Assembly (NCBI RefSeq): GCF_022682495.2
Contig: NC_071398.1
Coordinates: 90,733,705 to 90,797,704, forward strand
DNA length: 64,000 bases
Direction: 5' to 3'
From: Desmodus rotundus
Lineage: Eukaryota; Chordata; Mammalia; Chiroptera; Phyllostomidae
The notes beneath the pieces are model-generated. The model made no database searches. It was not told the DNA's origin and worked only from the letters and a program-made list of their open reading frames with translations. Below, piece by piece: positions 58,331 through 64,000 of this stretch. Position numbers and translations under genes: made by a program. How positions within the stretch are numbered: position 1 is the stretch's first letter; every line of letters starts with the position of its first letter.

Positions 58331-59325
58331 ATAAAAGAGAACCTCTATGTAAAACCTATTTCTTCCCTAAGGCACATCACAGCCTTCTTGTGCTTGGGAA
58401 TGCCAGAGAGCACTTCAGCACTAGGCTTAGGGACCACTTTAAACAGTGAAATTGTTGACAAAAAGCACAGGGGTGTGAAAGACCTGATACCAAATAGACT
58501 GCTGAAAGGGCCCTTGCTTATAGGTTGAGAGCTGGAATAAGAGGGCAGAGCACCACCTAGTTCAACCTCAGCTAGTAACAAGCACATCCAGTGTCCAAAG
58601 TTTTTCACTCTGCACATGTCTGTGAATGACCAAGACGGCGCCACTACTATTGATTTGGGGGTTACAGATATATTTTAGTGAGTAGGTGAATTTGTAAATA
58701 CAGAATTCAAAAATAAGGATGGACTATATTTAAAAAAAATCTTGTTACCTTCCAACTAGACTGGTGTAATTCTAGGCCCTGTGACGTAGGTCAGCAAGAC
58801 TGAGAGCCCTTTATTCCTTCATTGGCTTTATAAAATCTTCATGTGGAGTAATCCTTGAGGCACATTTACCCCAATGTGAAAAATGCGATTCAGAGTTCGA
58901 GTTTCTATAGTACTGGTGTATAGAGGTGATTTTCACTGCTTGGAACAGAGGCTACACTATCGGGAACACTTGACAGATGAATGTGAAAACTTCTCTCTCA
59001 GTGGTTTTTCCTAAGGAGGTTAAGGAAGCAGAAAGTGTGATCAAAGTAGTCTGTTGGGTCAGAAATTCCTTGAAAGCACTCTGGTCAAGAGGAGAGTGAA
59101 AAAACTTCCAGCCTCTTACACAGAGTGGGCTTTATCTCCCAAGAGTCCGGACCTCACACACAGGGGGTCTCAAGATGGCTGTCCAGGTGGGGTGGAGAGG
59201 AGGAAGGGGAAGCAAGAACTGGGTTGTCCAGACTGTTTCTTCTTCTTCATCTTCCCTTAGTCTGTGTTTGTGGTTCCCACCGTTTTCCTAGGTATCAGTC
59301 TCAGGTCTTCAGCCATCCTTGGGGC
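58331..59325. other. Unassigned sequence
   Basis: No gene or named repeat is recognised. Confidence 0.4.
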
Positions 59326-59329
59326 CCCT

Positions 59330-60075
59330 TTCCCTCATCCCCACTGATAGCCAAGCTCTAACTCTTCTTTATCTTCAATCTGGATCCTTCTTTCTATGCC
59401 CACAGACACTACCTTACTCCGTGCCTTCGCTAACACTCTCCAAACCTATTGCCACAGTTTGCATAGATGTGGATGTCTAGTGTTTTTTCCACCTCTATTG
59501 TCAACTTCCTTCAAGCCAAATTCTTTCTAAAAATACCCCTTACTCAAAAATCTTCCATAATTCTTCATATCTACTGATTTAAACTCAAACACCTTTGACT
59601 TTGAACTCATCTACCTCCAGTCATAGTTCTTCCCAAAGTGATTCCAGCTGTTTTTTCTAGTCTCATCTATCATGACTCTTCCACACATGTTCATACACTC
59701 TAGGCAAAGTATCTTCCTTGCTATTTTCAAACCATAACTAAATTTCCAAATGCCATACCATTACTCATCTTGCACTTTTTACCATATAAAACTTCTTTCC
59801 ATATCTATTTTTTAAAACTAGAAACAGGATTAATGACCTGTTTTTTAATTCTCCCCAGATAAATAAAGTTTCTGCTCCTCAGATGTCCACAGTAGTTTGC
59901 TTTTGCCTCTAGTGGAATTTCACATATTTTGCTTTATCTTAATTATCTTTGCCTATATCTTTCTTACCATTAGTCCTCATTATAAGGGACATAAAACTTC
60001 CTCTTTCTCATAATCCTTAAGGGAGACCTTGCACGGAATAGATGCTCAATAAATATTTATGGAACCTAAAGGATG
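59330..60075 (+). repeat. L2 LINE, long diverged 3' segment
   Basis: TCCACACATGTTCATACACTC, CTTACTCAAAAATCTTCCATA, TAAGGGAGACCTTGCACGG and GATGCTCAATAAATATTTATGG follow L2 from the late ORF to its 3' terminus. Confidence 0.68.
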
Positions 60076-60910
60076 CTCTTAACTATTCTATGGTGATTTG
60101 ATAGCTACCTCTCTAGGAAGGAAAGGAGAAGGAGAGAGAGGGAAGCCATGAAGAGTTTGTACCTCTAGAGGTATAATACAGGTCCAGATACAAACTGGGG
60201 AACATACTCTGCATCCCAGATTTCCAAGAGGCCACAGAAGAGTCTTAGAATTCCAGAGAAATAGAAGTTAATTCCACAAACTCTGGAATAAAGTGTCAAA
60301 AAAGAACTGGAAATCTCAGGAATTTCCCTGAAAAATTATCTTGAACTGCTGTGGACATCCCAGAGTTTGTGGTCTTCATAGGACTTGGCTCAGGGGTGAC
60401 TCCAGGTATGATGAAGCCACCTCAGGCTGACGACAGTGCCTTGGTCATCTCTAGTCCTTGGCTGAACCAGACCAGAGGCTTTGAGGAGAAGACGCAGGGC
60501 AGGGACCTTGTCATATTGTAGTGATCACTCTCTTCTTCCCTATCCAAGCTGTAAAACCTTCCAAAGTGGAGGGTACATTCCTTCTTCATTATTGTGCCTC
60601 TTCGAGCTCCTCCTCACAACTGACTTCTGCCACAACTGGCAGCAAAAGTGCTGACCTGTCATGAGAAAGGCTTTCTGGGGTCAAATGACCTGGGCTGCAG
60701 CAGTAACAGCAGTAGCAGGAAGTACAGGAAACCTCATGAGGAGGTCTGTTCTTGAACCCTTGTCAGCCTTCTTCTGCAGACTCATGAGGCTTAAGAGGAG
60801 CATCCAAGGTCCTGGGGAGGTGAGTGGTACTGAGTCCCAATTCTCAACTGCCTGAAGTTCACCCATAACCAGCAGAATGAGTGAAGGACAGAACTGTTAG
60901 ACTCTAGCCT
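60076..60910. other. Unassigned; strong 5' splice-site word at 60819
   Basis: GGGGAG|GTGAGTGG (GT at 60820-60821) is a strong donor consensus at the end of an open frame (60661-60855), preceded by an acceptor-like ccacaactggcag at about 60630-60642. It might be a non-coding exon or chance. Confidence 0.3.
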
Positions 60911-60916
60911 GTGACC

Positions 60917-61093
60917 ATGGGGCTAGAGATACTTATGATTCTAACGGTTCTCAGCATCCAGGGAGCCCAGAAATTAGTACTGGCAATGAAAGGCCTCAAG
61001 CAGTGCTTTCTCGGCAAGCACTATGGCATGCTGGCTCCTGGCAAGACACTGCTATGGAGTCCTGTGGGGAGGGACGATGGCCTGATTTTGTGA
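60917..61093 (+). CDS. Candidate small secreted protein frame (58 codons)
   Basis: Seen: ATG in an optimal Kozak context (GTGACCATGGGG, A at -3 and G at +4). The N-terminus MGLEILMILTVLSIQGAQ has a hydrophobic core and small residues near position 18, like a secretory signal peptide. About 40 mostly basic residues with a single Cys follow, then a TGA at 61094-61096 region. A donor consensus lies about 100 bp upstream (60819). Inference: it could be a short secreted peptide, the first coding exon of a larger gene, or a chance frame. No family is recognised and no polyadenylation signal is obvious nearby. Confidence 0.25.
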   Translation: MGLEILMILTVLSIQGAQKLVLAMKGLKQCFLGKHYGMLAPGKTLLWSPVGRDDGLIL

Positions 61094-61096
61094 GGC

Positions 61097-61895
61097 AACA
61101 AAGTAGCAGCTTCTAAGGGGAACAGGGACAGTCTAGGTCATAGAGTAGAGCGGACTTCTGTAGAAGACTCAGGATGGGGCCCTGCAACTGCTCTTCCCAT
61201 TTCTGGACAATTTAGCTAACTGATCAGACACAAATGTAAACCCTGTAATGAAGAAGCTTGTTCCAAGCCAGCAGACTTCTGAGTTTCATCACTTGTTGAA
61301 AGACAGAGAGAGAGGAATAGAGAGAAAGGGAGGGAGAGAGAGAGAAAGGGAGAAAGGAAGGGAGGAAAGAAGGAAAAAAGAAAAGAGCCTTTCTTTGGCA
61401 AGTGTTATTTCCTGATACAGCAAGCTCCATTCTTAGAAATGGTTGGGCTTCCCTGCCAGGGTTTGCTGAAAGCATTGCATTAAAGCCCATACAGAGACTG
61501 GCCCCAAGCTGAATGCTCTGACCCATCTAAGTCCACACAGGCCCATGCCCAACTATAGCACCTTTCTTGTTTTTGGCCGCATCTGCTCCTTGGGTGCACA
61601 TCTGGAGGGCTGGAAGTTCTGGGATGCTTGTCTGTCTCACATATACCAAAAAACACTGGGCAAATCACAGTGTTTACCTTACGGAAAGCATCTAATGGAC
61701 CCAGTGGATGACTTTTTTTAAGCAAGATTGGCAGGTCAACCTAATTGGAAGAAGGATGAGAAGCAGGTCAAAATATGGCCAGAGACCAGAGATGGGCCTT
61801 GGACAAACTATTACCCATTATGAGCCTAGGATTCCAAAAACTGCCCCTGCCACTTCTCTTATATAAAGGGGAACCCTCTCCAGGCTGACAAAATG
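61097..61895. other. Unassigned; GA-rich tract inside
   Basis: Polypurine GAGA/GGAAA sequence at 61300-61388. A TATATAAAGGGG word at 61860-61871 precedes the ERV-like region and could be part of a decayed LTR. Confidence 0.4.
61300..61388 (+). repeat. GA-rich polypurine tract
   Basis: About 90 bp with almost no pyrimidines (AGAGAGAGGAATAGAGAG and similar). The minus-strand frames over it are leucine/phenylalanine/serine/proline-rich artefacts. Confidence 0.9.
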
Positions 61896-61899
61896 AAGT

Positions 61900-62990
61900 G
61901 CAGAGCTTGGTATTATCACAGGATGACAGCCTGGAACGGGCCTGCCAGCCAGGAGGCTAGGACTGTGGTCCCAACATTGTGGTCAGTTGAAGATTATCAT
62001 CTGACTCACCCCGGGCATGCTGATGAGGCCCTCGACCTTGTGGCAGGGTTGCTTTGAAAGGGACCATACATATAATCAAATTCTGAGGGTGTTTCATCAA
62101 AGGAGCCGAATATATGGATACAGAAGGGTTTATGGAACTGGGGGAAGTCTCCTGCGATACAAGACTTAACTCCCTGGCGTGGATCACAGGACAGAGTGTG
62201 AACTTACTAGGGGGATGGCTCCTAGAATGATAAAAAAAAAGTGATGATCCACACTGAGAAAAGTTGAAATGGCAGCATCATGGTGGTAGACAGTGGATGA
62301 AGGGATCATGAGGCTATGGGAGTGGCTGTGCGGAAGGGAATATACTAGGTATGGCTAGTGATCCACTGAATGCTTGTGTTCACAGGAGTGCCCGAAGGAC
62401 AGAGCAGAAGGTGCTACAGGCCTTGGCTTGCGCATAGCAATAGGAGTGATAGGACCCTAAAGTAATAAAGGCCAGGAGGCATCCCTTAAAGGCAAGAGGT
62501 TGTAATTATTGAAAGGCTAGTGAGGTCAGAGTGGCAACTAGGGAAGCCTGATCCACAGAGTTATGCAGACAGTTCATAGAACATGGGGTACCCAGGAGAA
62601 AGTGGATGGGGTGCTGATCAGGGTATGACACAGACTGAATCAGCAGAAGAAAATGAAGATGGGTGATGGGACATGAAGTGTGTATGACAGGAGGGTGGTC
62701 ATTCCAATGCAGTCACCATCCCTTGCACAGCTCCTAGGTATGAGTCAGTCTTCAGCCCTGGGACACAGAGATTATGCAACACCATGAGCAGTGAACAGGC
62801 TATTTCTTTAGTCCTTTCCCAAAAGGAGTATGGCTGATTATTTGCGTAACTATATACAGGGCAAAGGGAGCTATCCAGATATTTTGAGGACTGTTGGGCA
62901 CAGGGTCTGAGCTGACATTGCTATCCCAAGCCCTGCCATATAGCCATGGGGGCTAGAGGGCCAGATGTCAGATGGAATCCTAGCCAAGGT
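61900..62990 (+). pseudogene. Decayed endogenous retrovirus interior (MaLR/ERVL-like)
   Basis: At 62888-62926 one plus-strand frame reads a retroviral aspartic-protease-like active-site block, with the position expected to be the catalytic Asp changed to Gly. It is preceded immediately by an in-frame stop. Surrounding words (CACAGGAGTGCCCGAAGGAC, CAGACAGTTCATAGAACATGG, CCATGGGGGCTAGAGGGCC) look like an old class III or MaLR internal region. Many stops in all frames show it is dead. No flanking LTR pair was identified, and the left edge is uncertain. Confidence 0.5.
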
Positions 62991-62994
62991 TCTG

Positions 62995-64000
62995 CCTCCT
63001 GTGGATCTTCATTTTGTTTTACAAAAGGGTAATTTGGGAAATTACTCCTCATATTATAATCCTCATGACTAATGTCCTTACTTGTATTTGGGTTAGCCCT
63101 GTTATCTGAGAGGCTATGCTAAGAGAAACAAAGGAAAATGTACAGGGAACCAATAGTGATGCGAAGGAAACTGGGACTCAAATCAACGGACCAGAAGGAA
63201 AAAAGAAACATCCAACCAGAAAAGAATGAAGAAACAAGAATTCAGAAAAATGAGAAGAGGCTTAGGAACCTCCAGGACATCTTTAAATGTTCCAACATCC
63301 AAATTATAGGGGTACCAGAAGGAGAAGAGGAAGAAGAAAAAAATTGAAAACTTATTTGAACAAGTAATGAAGGAGAACTTCCCTAATCTGGCAAAGGAAA
63401 TAGACTTCTAGGAAGTCCAGGAAGCTCAGAGAGTCCCAAAGAAGCTGGACCCAAGGAGGAATACACCAAGGCACATCATAATTACATTACCCAAGATTAA
63501 AAATAAAGAGAGAATCTTAGAAGCAGCAAGAGAAAAGGACACAGTTACCTACAAAGGTCTTCCCATAAGACTGTCAGCTGATTTCTCAAAAGAGACCTTA
63601 CAGGCAAGAAGGGACTGGCAAGAAGTATTCCAAGTCATGAAAGGCAAGGACCTACATCCAAGATTACTGTATCCAGCAAAGCTATCATTTAGAATGGAAG
63701 GGAAGATAAAGTGCTTCTCAGATAAGGTCAAGTTAAAGGAGTTCATCATCACCAAGCCCTTATTATATGAAATGTTAAAGGGACTTATCTAAGAAAAAGA
63801 AGATAAAAAATATGAACAGTAAAAATGACAGCAAACTCACAGTTATTAACAACCACACCTAAAACAAAAACAAGAGCAAACTAGGCAAACAACTAGAACA
63901 GGAACAGAACCATAGAGATAGAGATCACATGGAGGGTTGTCAATAGGGGAGTGGGATGGGGAGAGAGGGGGAAAGGTACAGAGAATAAGTAGCATAGATG
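62995..64000 (+). mobile_element. LINE-1-derived element lacking ORF2 so far (HAL1-type)
   Basis: An L1 ORF1 (63138-63792) is followed not by the usual short spacer and ORF2 start but by about 100 bp of A/C-rich linker. A G-rich stretch comes next (GGGGAGTGGGATGGGGAGAG, then GGGAAAGGTACAGAGAATAA), which resembles a bat L1 3' UTR. This is the structure of half-L1 (HAL1) elements, which keep ORF1 and depend on another L1's reverse transcriptase. The element runs off the window, so the poly-A end is not visible. The 5' boundary near 62995-63130 is approximate. Confidence 0.7.
63138..63792 (+). pseudogene. L1/HAL1 ORF1p pseudogene
   Basis: ORF1p is the RNA-binding chaperone of L1 ribonucleoprotein particles. 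The frame starts at ATG 63138 (MYREPIVMRRKLGLKSTDQK) and leads into an RRM-type block (NIQIIGVPEGEEEEEK). An A7 run at 63337-63343 carries one extra base, giving a TGA at 63345. The second frame resumes with ENLFEQVMKENFPNLAKEID, has one in-frame TAG at 63409, then runs open through the C-terminal domain (RRNTPRHIIITLPK, REKDTVTYKGLPIRLSADFS, LHPRLLYPAKLSFRMEG) to TAA at 63790-63792. The N-terminal coiled-coil part is short compared with full L1 ORF1p, as expected for a HAL1 or an N-terminal truncation. Only two lesions suggest moderate age. Confidence 0.88.

Noticed and set aside
61216..61526. Minus-strand frames rich in F, L, S and P
   Set aside because: They read the complement of the GA-rich polypurine tract.

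Overview
The window looks like nuclear DNA from a bat. The main evidence is six copies of the tRNA-derived VES SINE (near 13.98, 23.5, 27.6, 29.3, 32.8 and 37.5 kb) and, at the right edge, a LINE-1-derived element whose ORF1 runs directly into what looks like a bat-type L1 3' UTR. VES SINEs are known from bats. The rest of the repeat content is ordinary mammalian: many L2 and MIR fragments, MER5A and MER20 hAT elements, MLT1-type MaLR LTRs and old L1 3' ends. Nothing here resembles bacterial, phage or plasmid DNA, and no CRISPR array or operon is present.

I recognise no intact protein-coding gene. Almost all open frames are chance frames or translations of repeats. Three stretches may be exons. 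The best is a 409-bp minus-strand candidate at 17909-18317, with a polypyrimidine/AG acceptor, a consensus GTGAGA donor and coding-like third positions; I cannot name its gene. Two weaker candidates are a minus-strand frame at about 26.76-26.88 kb and a 58-codon signal-peptide-like frame in optimal Kozak context at 60917-61093.

Layout. 0-1.2 kb: a promoter-like or LTR-like region with a 24-bp periodic CCAAT/octamer array, then YY1-like and ETS-like sites and a 5' splice-site consensus. 1.2-13 kb: L2, MIR, old L1 and MER20 in otherwise unassigned sequence. 13-18.4 kb: MIR, VES, an L2, a decayed mariner transposase tail and the best exon candidate. 18-35 kb: MIR, MLT1, L2, MER5A, L1 and VES, including a MIR interrupted by a small twin-primed L1 insertion at 30.2 kb. 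35.2-36.0 kb: a probable class I ERV solo LTR with CCAAT and TATA boxes. 37-60 kb: dense L2 and MIR, including L2 reverse-transcriptase-region pieces, a MIR split by an MLT1 LTR at 52.5 kb, and an antisense L1 3' end at 54.8 kb. 60-64 kb: the small secreted-type frame, a decayed ERV interior, and a half-L1 (HAL1-type) element running off the window.

No genes can be shown to work together. The window is best read as intergenic or intronic sequence in which the history of insertions is the clearest signal. Repeat family names come from memory of consensus sequences and boundaries are approximate unless bases at the edges are quoted.
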